DNA from: Trinickia soli
GTDB taxonomy: Bacteria > Pseudomonadota > Gammaproteobacteria > Burkholderiales > Burkholderiaceae
DNA: 35,950 nt
NCBI RefSeq assembly: GCF_002879855.1
Contig: NZ_PNYB01000038.1
Location: forward strand, 1-35,950
Reading direction: 5' to 3'
A program made the position numbers and the translations under genes. The notes under the pieces were generated by a model. It worked only from the letters and a program-made list of their open reading frames with translations. It was not told where the DNA came from and ran no database searches. Shown piece by piece: positions 1 to 8,191 of the stretch (its first letter is position 1; each line of letters begins with the position of its first letter).

Positions 1-1
1 A

Positions 2-1135
2 TCAAGAATTTGGCAACAGCAGCCACATCCGGCCCGCCTGCTTCATCTTGCCGGCGAGATCGCCCGCGTCGTCACCAAGTCCCCAGAAGTAATCGGCACG
101 CACGCCGCCGCGAATCGCGGAACCCGTATCCTGTGCGAACACCACTCTATTCATCGGCGTATTCGTGAATGGCCGGGTCGTCTCCAGGAACACAGCCGTG
201 CCGAGCGGAATCGCCCCCGGATCGACAGCGATCGAGCGTTCAGGCGTGAGCGGCACTCCGAGCGCTCCTATCGGTCCGTCGCCGCCAGCGGATGCGGGCT
301 GCGTCGCCGGCATCTCGCGAAAGAAAACGAAGCGCGGGTTCGTATCGAGCAAGCTCGCCACACGGGCCGGGTTGGCTCGCGCCCAAGCCTTGATGCCTTG
401 CATCGTCGCCTGCGCCGGCGTGATCTCGCCGCGATCCAAGAGCCATCGGCCAATCGACTTGTAAGGCTGATTGTTCGACCCGCCGAAACCGACCCGCATC
501 ACACTGCCGTCGTCGAGCACGATGCGGCCCGAACCCTGCACCTGCAAAAAGAAGGCTTCGATCGGATCGTCGACCCAAACGAGCTCGTTGCCATCGAGCA
601 CGCCCGAGCGCTCCAGTTGCGCGCGGGGCGGCAGCGCGGCGCCCGCGCGATAGCCGGATGGCCAACGGTAAAGCGGATACTGATACGGGCCGCGCCGTGT
701 ACGAGAGCCATTCAGCAACGGCTCGTAATAGCCCGTCACGAGCCCATCGACCGATCCGTCGCTGTTCGCCAGTTGAAACGGCGTGAAGTAGGTTTCGAAG
801 AACGAGCGCGTGCCCGCTGCATCGAGATCGTCGAGTTTCGACGCCGCCGAGCACGCATGCCGCCAAAGCGGCTGCTGAGCAACGCGTGTGCAGTTTTCCC
901 GCAACGCAGCCGCAGCACCGATCAGGGAATCGTCCTGCCAGCCCGGCACCTGCTGCCACGCCACCGGAGTCAACCGCGCCGACGACAACGTGCCCGGAAT
1001 CGCCGCAACGCCCCCCGCGCCAACGCCGCCGACGCTCGACGTGGGCCGCACGACCGATCCACCGCCGCATGCAGCCAGCAACACAGCGGTTACAAGCGCC
1101 GCCGCCCGGCCAAGAAAGGACGAGGGTAAGCGCAT
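2..1135 (-). CDS. mltA: membrane-bound lytic murein transglycosylase A
   Basis: MltA cleaves the beta-1,4 bond between MurNAc and GlcNAc in peptidoglycan, leaving a 1,6-anhydro end, and is anchored as a lipoprotein at the outer membrane. The chosen ATG gives 377 aa and opens with a basic n-region, a hydrophobic stretch and a lipobox ending LAAC, followed by a Gly/Ser/Val-rich linker. The body carries the family's conserved blocks: GLVTGYYEPLL, a VQGSGRI segment and a C-terminal 3D domain with the AQDTGSAIRG motif containing a catalytic Asp, then the RADYFWG block. The frame stays open upstream to 1285, but only the 1135 start places the signal peptide at the N-terminus. The gene is complete, with its stop at the window edge, and is divergent from a small membrane-protein gene. 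Family and function are well supported. Confidence 0.95.
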   Translation of the reverse strand: MRLPSSFLGRAAALVTAVLLAACGGGSVVRPTSSVGGVGAGGVAAIPGTLSSARLTPVAWQQVPGWQDDSLIGAAAALRENCTRVAQQPLWRHACSAASKLDDLDAAGTRSFFETYFTPFQLANSDGSVDGLVTGYYEPLLNGSRTRRGPYQYPLYRWPSGYRAGAALPPRAQLERSGVLDGNELVWVDDPIEAFFLQVQGSGRIVLDDGSVMRVGFGGSNNQPYKSIGRWLLDRGEITPAQATMQGIKAWARANPARVASLLDTNPRFVFFREMPATQPASAGGDGPIGALGVPLTPERSIAVDPGAIPLGTAVFLETTRPFTNTPMNRVVFAQDTGSAIRGGVRADYFWGLGDDAGDLAGKMKQAGRMWLLLPNS

Positions 1136-1140
1136 ACAAT
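1135..1140 (+). promoter_or_regulatory. candidate -10 element for the small membrane ORF
   Basis: TACAAT lies 24 bases before the ATG at 1164 and matches the sigma-70 -10 consensus at five of six positions. No convincing -35 hexamer is visible 16-18 bases upstream. It overlaps the first base of the divergent mltA start codon, so the two genes would share a very compact control region. Confidence 0.35.
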
Positions 1141-1163
1141 GCTCGTTCTCAATGGAAATCGAC

Positions 1164-1310
1164 ATGTCCGAACTATTCGACGAATATCCGATGCTGATTT
1201 TTGCGCTGGAAGCGCTCGCCGCCTTGGCGTTACTTGTGTTCATCGTCGTATGGACGATGTCGGGCAGAAAAAAGAGCGACCCCACGCGCGACAGCAGCGC
1301 ACCGCGCTAA
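1164..1310 (+). CDS. small single-pass membrane protein, function unknown
   Basis: This 48-residue ORF is too short for most gene callers. It starts MSELFDEYPM, followed by one hydrophobic segment at about residues 10-31 (Ala/Leu-rich, ending VFIVVW), then a basic and polar tail with GRKK. By the positive-inside rule the C-terminus would be cytoplasmic. A GGAA six bases before the ATG can serve as ribosome-binding site, and a TACAAT lies upstream. An alternative in-frame ATG at 1152 would add four residues. The gene is divergent from mltA and convergent with apaG. No function can be assigned. It is likely real because start, binding site and membrane-helix profile agree, but conservation was not checked. 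Confidence 0.6.
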   Translation: MSELFDEYPMLIFALEALAALALLVFIVVWTMSGRKKSDPTRDSSAPR

Positions 1311-1388
1311 GCGGTGCAACGGTCAACGCGCCGCCCGACAACCCTCCTCAGCGCTTCGCTGGACAGCGCGGATGACACGCATGCGGCC

Positions 1389-1763
1389 TCAATGCAGCGT
1401 GCGCGGCATCTGCAGCGCAAACTCCGGCACCGGCGCCTCGAATCGCTCGCCGTCCTCGGCCACGCAAAAGTACGAGCCGCGCATCGTCCCCTCCGGCGTC
1501 TCGATAACGGCCCAACTTGTGTACTCGAATTGTTCGCCCGGTTGCAGCAGCGGCTGATGACCGACCACGCCGAGGCCTTTGACTTCCTGCACCTGGTTGT
1601 CGCTATCCGTGATGACCCAATGACGCGCGATCAACTGCGCTGCAACCTGCCCCGTGTTGCGGATGGTCAGCGTATAGGCGAAGGCATACTGACGGCGCTC
1701 GGGATTGGACTGCTCGGGCAAATAACGCGTCTGCGACGACACGCTGAATTGATACTGGCTCAT
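1389..1763 (-). CDS. apaG: ApaG domain protein (Co2+/Mg2+ efflux associated)
   Basis: ApaG is a small beta-sandwich protein (DUF525, fibronectin-III-like), named from the apaGH locus and linked genetically to cobalt resistance and magnesium efflux. The 124-aa length matches the family. Typical blocks are visible: YAFAYTLTIRN near the start, ARHWVITD, VKGLGVVGHQPLL, the GEQFEYTSWAV segment and GSYFCV. The frame is open far upstream because it runs antisense through rpe; the ATG at 1763, with AGAGAACGGA ahead of it, is the only start giving a normal ApaG N-terminus (MSQYQFSV). It is divergent from rpe across about 300 bp. The biochemical role remains uncertain; the family assignment is firm. 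Confidence 0.95.
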   Translation of the reverse strand: MSQYQFSVSSQTRYLPEQSNPERRQYAFAYTLTIRNTGQVAAQLIARHWVITDSDNQVQEVKGLGVVGHQPLLQPGEQFEYTSWAVIETPEGTMRGSYFCVAEDGERFEAPVPEFALQMPRTLH

Positions 1764-2060
1764 CGTAATTCCGTTCTCTGAAGAGTCGCCGCGCCGCGCG
1801 GCGGCCATCGAACCGCGGCGCGCCGGCCGGCTCGCCGCACGGCGCCCGGCCGCGCCGACCCGCTCCTGCATTTGGTTCCGCATTCTGATCGATGCGCCTC
1901 CCGGCCGCAACCGCCACGCCGTCCGGCAAGCCGCGCCGTTCGCACGACGCAACACGGTAAAATACGGGTTTTCCGCTTGCCGCCTCCGCTTGCTACCAGA
2001 TTTGCCATCATGCTTGCCCCCGCTTGCATCCAGCTTGCAGGCCAACCCGCCGCTCACGCC
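1764..2060. promoter_or_regulatory. divergent apaG / rpe intergenic region
   Basis: This non-coding stretch separates divergent apaG and rpe. The plus strand has a TAAAAT at 1958-1963, about 100 bases before the rpe start, usable as a -10 box; its -35 partner is poor. The first half is very GC-rich with CG-dense repeats and holds no convincing ORF. In-frame starts for rpe exist upstream (for example near 2009), but the added residues do not resemble the family. Confidence 0.35.
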
Positions 2061-2753
2061 ATGACCCAATTTCGCATCGCTCCCAGCATTCTCTCCGCCG
2101 ACTTCGCGAAGCTCGGCGAAGAAGTCCGCAATGTCGTCGCCGCCGGCGCCGATTGGATTCACTTCGACGTAATGGACAATCACTACGTCCCGAATCTGAC
2201 GATCGGCCCGCTCGTGTGCGAGGCGATCCGCCCGCATGTGCAAGTGCCGATCGACGTTCACCTGATGATCCGCCCGGTCGACCGTATCGTGCCCGATTTC
2301 GCCAAAGCAGGCGCGAACCTCATCAGCTTTCATCCGGAAGCGTCCGATCACGTCGATCGTACGCTTTCGTTGATCCGCGATCACGGTTGCAAAGCGGGCC
2401 TCGTCTTCAATCCGGCCACGCCGCTCAACTACCTCGACCATGTCATGGACCGCGTCGACCTTGTGCTGATCATGTCGGTCAACCCCGGTTTCGGCGGCCA
2501 GTCGTTCATCCCCGAAGCGCTCAACAAGCTGCGCGAAGCGCGCGCGCGGATCGACGCCTACCGGGCGCGCACCGGTCGTGAGATCCACCTCGAAGTGGAC
2601 GGCGGCGTGAAGGTCGAGAACATCGCACAGATCGCCGCGGCAGGCGCCGATACGTTCGTCGCCGGCTCCGCCATCTTCGGTAAGCCCGACTATCGCTCCG
2701 TCATCGACGATATGCGCAAGCAGCTCGCCGGCGTCGACGCCGCTCGCGCATGA
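2061..2753 (+). CDS. rpe: ribulose-phosphate 3-epimerase
   Basis: Rpe interconverts D-ribulose 5-phosphate and D-xylulose 5-phosphate in the pentose phosphate pathway and, in autotrophs, the Calvin cycle; it is a cytoplasmic TIM-barrel metalloenzyme. The 230-aa product begins [21 protein letters not shown], the standard N-terminus. It has the metal-site strands [17 protein letters not shown] (His and Asp ligands), [14 protein letters not shown], the signature [17 protein letters not shown] with its mobile glycine loop, and EVDGGVK with the second catalytic Asp. [10 protein letters not shown] forms the phosphate-binding end. The stop overlaps the gph start by ATGA, so the two genes are translationally coupled. 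The pairing makes sense because both act in carbohydrate phosphate metabolism. Confidence 0.97.
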   Translation: MTQFRIAPSILSADFAKLGEEVRNVVAAGADWIHFDVMDNHYVPNLTIGPLVCEAIRPHVQVPIDVHLMIRPVDRIVPDFAKAGANLISFHPEASDHVDRTLSLIRDHGCKAGLVFNPATPLNYLDHVMDRVDLVLIMSVNPGFGGQSFIPEALNKLREARARIDAYRARTGREIHLEVDGGVKVENIAQIAAAGADTFVAGSAIFGKPDYRSVIDDMRKQLAGVDAARA

Positions 2754-3496
2754 GCGCCGCCCCCATGGAAACGGGGCGAGCCGGCGCGCCCGGCTCGGCT
2801 GCAGGCCTGAAGGCCGCTGTCATCGACCTCGACGGCACGATGGTCGATACGGCCGACGATTTCACGGCCAGCCTGAACGGCATGCTGGCCGAACTGGGCA
2901 CGCGCCCGATCACGCGGGACGAAGTAGTCGGCTACGTCGGCAAGGGCTCGGAGCACCTCGTTCGCGCCGTGCTGTCCGCGCGCTTTTCCGCGGAAGAATG
3001 CGAAGCCCTTTTTGGCGAGGCGCTGGAGCGTTATCAAGCGCATTACGCCAACGTCAACGGAAGGCACACGCGCCTCTATCCCGAGGTCGAGCCGGGCCTC
3101 GCCGCACTGGCGACCGCTGGCGTGAAGCTCGCGTGCGTGACGAACAAACCGCACCGCTTCGCCGTCGCGCTGCTCGAACAATACGGTCTCGCCCACTACT
3201 TCGCGGTGATTCTCGGCGGCGACAGCGTCGCGCGCAAAAAGCCCGACCCGCAGCCAATGCTCGCCGCCTGCGACGCGATGGACGTGGCCCCGGGCGAAAC
3301 CGTGGCGATCGGCGATTCGGAGAACGACGCCCTTGCCGGCCGCGCCGCGGGCATGGCGACGCTGACGGTGCCGTACGGCTATAACCACGGCAAAGCTATA
3401 CAAACGATAAATTCCGATGGTATAGTCGCCACGTTGCTCGAAGCCGCGCGGCTCATTGCAGGTGGCACGCCCGGCGCGCAACATCTCAATCGTTGA
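2750..3496 (+). CDS. gph: phosphoglycolate phosphatase (HAD family)
   Basis: Gph hydrolyses 2-phosphoglycolate, which arises from RuBisCO oxygenation or repair of oxidised DNA ends. The 248-aa protein has all HAD motifs: DLDGTMVDT (nucleophile Asp, with Met where Leu is usual), VTNKPH, a Lys in the RKKPDPQPM segment and [15 protein letters not shown] with the Mg-binding acidic residues. A four-helix cap domain lies between motifs one and two. The first 19 residues are a Ser/Ala/Gly-rich extension; an ATG at 2765 is a possible later start, but the ATGA overlap with rpe favours 2750. The trpE leader follows at once, so rpe-gph read-through into trp is possible. Substrate specificity among HAD phosphatases is inferred from context. 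Confidence 0.92.
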   Translation: MSAAPMETGRAGAPGSAAGLKAAVIDLDGTMVDTADDFTASLNGMLAELGTRPITRDEVVGYVGKGSEHLVRAVLSARFSAEECEALFGEALERYQAHYANVNGRHTRLYPEVEPGLAALATAGVKLACVTNKPHRFAVALLEQYGLAHYFAVILGGDSVARKKPDPQPMLAACDAMDVAPGETVAIGDSENDALAGRAAGMATLTVPYGYNHGKAIQTINSDGIVATLLEAARLIAGGTPGAQHLNR

Positions 3497-3518
3497 CGAT
3501 TCTCAAGTCATTCATCTC

Positions 3519-3593
3519 ATGTTTCTGAACAAAAAACGGAGTCCGAGCAGTCTCGACCGGGGAGCCTGGCCCTGGCGTCGCTCGTCGCGCTAA
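3519..3593 (+). CDS. trpL: candidate trp leader peptide (two Trp codons)
   Basis: A 24-codon ORF starts at ATG 3519, 22 bases after the gph stop, and reads MFLNKKRSPSSLDRGAWPWR followed by RSSR and TAA. Trp codons lie at 3567-3569 and 3573-3575, separated by one Pro codon, about 15 bases before a hairpin series that ends in a T-run. This is the arrangement of trp attenuators: ribosomes stall at Trp codons when charged tRNA-Trp is scarce, changing which hairpin forms. The Shine-Dalgarno is weak (only AAG in TCAAGTC), which lowers confidence. The gene name reflects position and Trp content only. It has not been compared with other genomes. Confidence 0.6.
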   Translation: MFLNKKRSPSSLDRGAWPWRRSSR

Positions 3594-3640
3594 CCTCTTT
3601 CGAGGTACGCTGAGGGTCGTTGTCTTCAGCGCCGTTTTTT
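3593..3640 (+). terminator. trp attenuator hairpins with T-run
   Basis: Two adjacent hairpins follow the leader ORF. The first is ACCTC/GAGGT (3593-3597 with 3602-3606) with a TTTC loop, beginning at the last base of the leader stop codon. The second pairs CGCTGA at 3608-3613 with TCAGCG at 3626-3631, extended inward by G-T and G-C pairs to a six-base loop, and outward (with a two-base bulge) by GG/CC. Six T residues at 3635-3640 follow, as expected of an intrinsic terminator. An alternative pairing of CCTGGCGT at 3571-3578, which spans the second Trp codon, with ACGCTGAGG at 3607-3615 would disrupt the terminator stem. The structures were read by eye and no energies were computed. Confidence 0.6.
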
Positions 3641-3799
3641 GATTTCGCCGCGCATTCGCGCACTATTCGCCGTATCGCTACTACGATCGCACTCGCGCGT
3701 TGTTCCGCTCGTTGTGCTCGTGCATCTACGGTTCGCCGCACGCATCCTTCGCCCCCGCTCGGGCAACGTATGCGTCGGCCATTCGAACAGGATCGGAAC
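3641..3799 (+). promoter_or_regulatory. trpE 5' leader downstream of the attenuator
   Basis: About 160 bases lie between the T-run and the trpE ATG. I see no further Trp codon cluster, no strong promoter hexamers and no stable hairpin. AGGA at 3789-3792, seven bases before the ATG at 3800, is the trpE ribosome-binding site and fixes the start. An in-frame extension upstream to 3620 exists but has no trpE-like sequence. Confidence 0.4.
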
Positions 3800-5293
3800 A
3801 TGACCGAACTCGAATTTCAGTCCCTCGCCAACGAGGGCTACAACCGCATTCCGCTGATCGCCGAAGCACTGGCCGATCTCGAAACGCCGCTGTCCCTCTA
3901 CCTCAAGCTGGCCCAGCCCGAACGCGGCGGGGCGAATTCGTTCCTGCTCGAATCCGTTGTCGGCGGCGAGCGGTTCGGCCGCTATTCGTTCATCGGCCTG
4001 CCGGCGCGCACGCTCGTTCGCACGAAAGCCGGCGTCAACGAAGTCGTGCGTGACGGGCAAGTCGTCGAGACGCACGAAGGCGATCCGTTCGATTTCATTC
4101 AACAATTCCAGGCGCGCTTCAAAGTCGCCCAACGCGCCGGACTGCCGCGTTTTTGCGGCGGCTTGGCCGGCTACTTCGGCTATGACGCGGTCCGCTACAT
4201 CGAGAAGAAGCTTGCGCATTCGGCGCCACCGGACGATCTCGGCCTGCCCGACATCCAACTGCTGCTGACCGAAGAAGTTGCCGTCATCGACAATCTCGCG
4301 GGCAAGCTCTATCTGATCATCTACGCCGACCCGTCCACGCCCGAGGCCTACGCGCGCGCCAGGCAGCGGCTGCGCGAGTTGCGCCAGCGGCTGCGCGCGA
4401 CCGTGCAGCCGCCCGTCACATCGCCGAGCGTGCGCACGGAGACTTACCGCGAGTTCGCGCGCGACGATTACCTGAACGCCGTGCGCCGCGCGAAGGAATA
4501 CATCGCCGCGGGCGAGCTGATGCAGGTGCAAGTCGGTCAACGCCTGATCAAGCCGTATCGCGACAATCCGCTTTCGCTCTATCGCGCGCTGCGTTCGCTG
4601 AACCCGTCGCCGTACATGTATTACTACAACTTCGGCGAGTTTCATGTGATCGGCGCCTCGCCCGAGATTCTCGTGCGCCAGGAGAAGCGCGGCGAGGATC
4701 GCATCGTCACGATTCGACCGCTCGCGGGCACCCGCCCTCGCGGCAATACGCCCGAACACGACGCCGAACTCGCGACCGAACTGCTGAACGACCCGAAGGA
4801 AATCGCCGAGCACGTCATGCTGATCGACCTCGCCCGCAACGATGTGGGCCGTATCGCGCAGACGGGCTCCGTTGCCGTGACCGACAAGATGGTCATCGAA
4901 AAGTACTCGCACGTTCAACACATCGTCAGCTCGGTCGAAGGCAAGCTCAAGCCCGGCATGACGAACTTCGACGTGCTGCGCGCAACGTTCCCGGCCGGCA
5001 CGCTGTCCGGCGCGCCGAAGGTGCGCGCGATGGAGCTCATCGACGAGCTCGAGCCGGTGAAGCGCGGCCTGTACGGCGGCGCGGTCGGCTACCTGTCGTT
5101 CACGGGCGAGATGGATCTCGCGATCGCGATTCGCACGGGACTCATCCACAATGGCAATTTGTACGTGCAAGCGGCGGCGGGCGTCGTCGCCGACTCGGTG
5201 CCCGAATCCGAATGGCAGGAAACCGAGAACAAGGCGCGGGCCGTCTTACGCGCGGCCGAGCAAGTGCAAGACGGCCTCGATAGCGACTTTTGA
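3800..5293 (+). CDS. trpE: anthranilate synthase component I
   Basis: TrpE converts chorismate plus ammonia to anthranilate, the first committed step of tryptophan synthesis, using ammonia delivered by TrpG. The 497-aa product has the N-terminal feedback region with LLESVVGGERFGRYSFIG, whose LLES element belongs to the Trp-binding site in this family. The C-terminal chorismate-binding domain includes the QVQVGQRL strand, PSPYMYY, IGASPEILVR, TIRPLAGTRPRG, ELLNDPKEIAEHVMLIDLARND, the HIVSSVEG segment, and FPAGTLSGAPKVRAME with GGAVGY. The start is set by AGGA seven bases upstream. A Trp-codon leader and terminator-like hairpin precede it. Unusually, the next gene is not trpG but an oppositely oriented ATPase gene. 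Confidence 0.97.
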   Translation: MTELEFQSLANEGYNRIPLIAEALADLETPLSLYLKLAQPERGGANSFLLESVVGGERFGRYSFIGLPARTLVRTKAGVNEVVRDGQVVETHEGDPFDFIQQFQARFKVAQRAGLPRFCGGLAGYFGYDAVRYIEKKLAHSAPPDDLGLPDIQLLLTEEVAVIDNLAGKLYLIIYADPSTPEAYARARQRLRELRQRLRATVQPPVTSPSVRTETYREFARDDYLNAVRRAKEYIAAGELMQVQVGQRLIKPYRDNPLSLYRALRSLNPSPYMYYYNFGEFHVIGASPEILVRQEKRGEDRIVTIRPLAGTRPRGNTPEHDAELATELLNDPKEIAEHVMLIDLARNDVGRIAQTGSVAVTDKMVIEKYSHVQHIVSSVEGKLKPGMTNFDVLRATFPAGTLSGAPKVRAMELIDELEPVKRGLYGGAVGYLSFTGEMDLAIAIRTGLIHNGNLYVQAAAGVVADSVPESEWQETENKARAVLRAAEQVQDGLDSDF

Positions 5294-5381
5294 GCGGGGA
5301 GACACCACCTGCCGCTGATGATCGATAACCAGGATTGGGCGCCAACGAGGTTTGTCCCGGGTCGAAACGCACCATCCAGCA

Positions 5382-5430
5382 CGGGGTTGCCGCCGAAGAG
5401 CGACGCATGGCGCGCAACCCCGCTTCGGCG
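5382..5430. repeat. interleaved inverted repeats (A-B-A'-B') after trpE
   Basis: In the 225-bp gap between convergent trpE and mgtA, CGGGGTTGC (5382-5390) is followed at once by CGCCGAAG (5391-5398). Their exact complements GCAACCCCG (5414-5422) and CTTCGGCG (5423-5430) follow in the same order, also adjacent. The two perfect inverted repeats of 9 and 8 bp are therefore interleaved, not nested. In RNA this has pseudoknot topology with a 15-base central loop, though zero-length linkers make it sterically tight. No T-run follows on either strand, so it is not a standard terminator. A weaker hairpin GCCGC/GCGGC at 5491-5504 lies closer to the mgtA stop. Confidence 0.6.
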
Positions 5431-5518
5431 TCGCGTCGTCGCAGTTGACGCTGCGGTCAATGCGCCTTCCTGGCCTGGTCTTTGATGGCCGCCGCACTTG
5501 CGGCAGAAATTCATCCCT

Positions 5519-8191
5519 TCAATCCAGCCCGAACCGACGCACGAACCACGTCTTCATCAAATGCGTCAGTGCGGCGTAGCTCATCAGGATAAAGACGAGC
5601 GCGATCCAGTACTGCGACGGCAATGGAATGAAGCCGAGGAACCTGCCCACCCCGGTGAACGGTATGGCGATTCCGGTCGCGGCGATGATGAGACTCGTCG
5701 TGATCAACGGCCCGCTTGCCCGGCTCTCGAAGAACGGCACCTTGGCTGTGCGGATGATATGGATGATGAGCGTCTGCGTCAGCAACGACTCGACAAACCA
5801 GCCGGTCTGGAACAGTGCCGGCGTGTCCCACGCGTGGAAGACATAAAGCATCGTGAAGTACGTGACGTAGTCGAATAGGGAGCTGATCGGCCCGATCATT
5901 AGGACGAATTTCGTGATATTGGCCAAATCCCACCGGCGCGGCACGGCCAGATATTCGTCATCGACGTTGTCGGTCGGGATTGAGGTCTGCGAGAAATCGT
6001 AAAGCAGATTGTTCGTGAGCACCTGGATCGGCGCCATCGGCAAGAACGGCAGAAACACACTGGCGCCGAGCACACTGAACATGTTGCCGAAGTTGGAACT
6101 CGCGCCCATCTTGATGTACTTCGTGATGTTGCCGAACACTTTGCGACCCTCGAGCACGCCTTCGCCCAATACAGCCAAGCTTTTCTCCAGCAAGATGATA
6201 TCGGCGGACTCCTTCGCGATATCGACGGCGCTGTCGACCGAGATGCCGACGTCTGCGCACTTGAGCGCCGGGCCGTCATTGATCCCGTCACCCAAAAAGC
6301 CGACCACATGCTGTTTCCGATGCAACGCGTCGACGATCGCGGCCTTCTGAGACGGGGAGATCTTGGCGAAGACGGACGCGGTCTCCGCCAGATCCGCCAT
6401 CTGCTCGGCAGAAAGCGACTCGATCTCCTTGCCAAGGACGATGCGATCCACCGCGAGGCCGACTTCATGGCAGATCTTGCGGGTCACGATGTCGTTATCG
6501 CCGGTGAGGATCTTCACCTGTACGCCGCGCGCTTGCAGAGCGGCAATGGCCGCAGCTGCGGTGTCTTTGGGGGGATCGAGGAAGGCGATGTAGCCGAGCA
6601 GCGTGAGCTCGGTTTCGTCGCGAGCGGAATACGCCTCCTGCGCCGGCGGCATCTCCTTGTATGCGACGGCGACGACACGAAATCCATCGGCGTTGAGCGC
6701 CGAGGTCGTGTCCTGCACCGATGCAAAATGAGTCGCATCAAGCACGCCGGTATCGCCATTGGCCGCATAGCGTGTGCAGACCGAGAAGACCTCTTCTACA
6801 GCGCCTTTACAGATCATGATGTGCGTGCCATCTGATCGGGCAAGCACGACGGACATTCGGCGCCGTTCGAAATCGAAAGGCATTTCGTCGATCTTGCTGA
6901 ACCGCTCATGCAACTCGAGCCGGTCCACCAGCTCCGCGTGCTTCAGCACGGCAACGTCAAGCAGATTCTTCAGCCCCGACTGATAGAAGCTGTTCAGATA
7001 CGCGTATTCGAGAACCTGTTCCGACTCGTCTCCGTGTATGTCGAGATGTCGCTTCAGAATGATGTGATCTTGCGTCAAGGTGCCGGTCTTGTCCGTACAC
7101 AGCACATCCATTGCCCCGAAATTCTGAATTGCGTTCAGGCGCTTCACGATGACCTTCTTGCGCGACATCGCCATGGCCCCCATGGCGAGGTTGACCGTCA
7201 CGATCATCGGCAGCATCTCGGGTGTGAGTCCGACCGCCACCGCGACTGCGAAGAGAATCGCCTCGAACCAATTCCCCTTGGTCACGCCGTTGATCACGAA
7301 AACGAGCGGCACCATGACGATGATGAAGCTCAGCATCAGCCACGTGAAGCGCGAGATGCCTTTGTCGAAGCTTGTCGGGACCCGGCGGGCGGCGATGCTG
7401 TCGGCGACGCGCCCGAACGCTGTCCGGGAGCCCGTCAGCACCACGACGCCGCACCCGATGCCGCTGACCACCGCGCTGCCCATGAAACAAATATTCGGAA
7501 GATCGAGGTGGGTCTCGGTTGCACTGAGATGGGGTTCGGGGAATTTTTCGAGCGGCATGGCTTCGCCGGTGAGCGCGGCCTGATTGACGAAGAGATCCTT
7601 CGCTGAAATCAGCCTCAGGTCGGCGGGAATCATGTCCCCGGCCGACAGGACGACGATATCGCCTGGGACGATCTGTTCGATGGGTACGTCGAGATGATCT
7701 GCCGCGACGCCTGTGCCGCGCCGACGGACGGTTGCCGCGTTCAGCACCATCCGCCGTAGCGCATCGGCTGCCTTGTTGGAGCGGTGCTCCTGGAGAAAAC
7801 CGAGCGATACGCTAAGGAGCACCATCACTGTGATGAGGATCGCGGCGCGCCGGTCGCCGAGGAAGTACGACGCTACTGCCAGCGACAGCAGAAGCAGGTT
7901 CAACGGGTTGATCGACCGACCGACCAGTTCGCCGAGGATGGTATGACGGCGGGCTTGAGCCACCTGATTGGGACCAACGGCTTTCAGGCGCCGCGCCACT
8001 TCGTCGGAGTCGAGCCCTTGTGCAACACTCGCCATGCTGAGCAAGGCTGCCTCAGTCGAAAGGCGCGCGATCTCACCGAGGGTTGCCTCGCTGGAGCCCT
8101 CCCCTGCCGAAGCAGCCGCTGACGAACGCCGAAACCGGGAGAAAACCAGGGCCATTGCGCTCAGGCCAAGCTTACCGTCAAGAAAGTTCAT
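5519..8191 (-). CDS. mgtA: magnesium-translocating P-type ATPase (MgtA/MgtB type)
   Basis: P-type IIIB ATPases of this kind import Mg2+ across the inner membrane using ATP. The 890-aa product (ATG at 8191, GGAG upstream) has the actuator motif LTGEA near residue 208, the family's transmembrane GLTPEMLP near 321, phosphorylation motif DKTGTLTQD with Asp367, CKGAVEEV in the nucleotide-binding domain, LTGDN near 562 and GDGINDGPALKCADVGISV near 634. About ten membrane helices are expected, including a C-terminal bundle with WFVESLLTQTLIIHIIRTAK. The frame extends upstream to 8341, but that part is Pro-rich and unlike the family. The gene is convergent with trpE and divergent from trpG, and so splits the trp cluster. 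Mg2+ specificity is inferred from family resemblance. Confidence 0.92.
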   Translation of the reverse strand: MNFLDGKLGLSAMALVFSRFRRSSAAASAGEGSSEATLGEIARLSTEAALLSMASVAQGLDSDEVARRLKAVGPNQVAQARRHTILGELVGRSINPLNLLLLSLAVASYFLGDRRAAILITVMVLLSVSLGFLQEHRSNKAADALRRMVLNAATVRRRGTGVAADHLDVPIEQIVPGDIVVLSAGDMIPADLRLISAKDLFVNQAALTGEAMPLEKFPEPHLSATETHLDLPNICFMGSAVVSGIGCGVVVLTGSRTAFGRVADSIAARRVPTSFDKGISRFTWLMLSFIIVMVPLVFVINGVTKGNWFEAILFAVAVAVGLTPEMLPMIVTVNLAMGAMAMSRKKVIVKRLNAIQNFGAMDVLCTDKTGTLTQDHIILKRHLDIHGDESEQVLEYAYLNSFYQSGLKNLLDVAVLKHAELVDRLELHERFSKIDEMPFDFERRRMSVVLARSDGTHIMICKGAVEEVFSVCTRYAANGDTGVLDATHFASVQDTTSALNADGFRVVAVAYKEMPPAQEAYSARDETELTLLGYIAFLDPPKDTAAAAIAALQARGVQVKILTGDNDIVTRKICHEVGLAVDRIVLGKEIESLSAEQMADLAETASVFAKISPSQKAAIVDALHRKQHVVGFLGDGINDGPALKCADVGISVDSAVDIAKESADIILLEKSLAVLGEGVLEGRKVFGNITKYIKMGASSNFGNMFSVLGASVFLPFLPMAPIQVLTNNLLYDFSQTSIPTDNVDDEYLAVPRRWDLANITKFVLMIGPISSLFDYVTYFTMLYVFHAWDTPALFQTGWFVESLLTQTLIIHIIRTAKVPFFESRASGPLITTSLIIAATGIAIPFTGVGRFLGFIPLPSQYWIALVFILMSYAALTHLMKTWFVRRFGLD

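Noticed and set aside
3493-3521. TTGACG at 3493 as -35 of a trp promoter
   Set aside because: A -10 at proper spacing would fall at the leader start codon, with poor sequence (CTCATG), so transcription would start inside the leader ORF.
3626-5170. Minus-strand open frame of 514 codons across trpE
   Set aside because: It mirrors trpE, whose motifs are unmistakable on the plus strand. The antisense product is a Val/Arg/Asp/Gln-rich shadow typical of high-GC genes.
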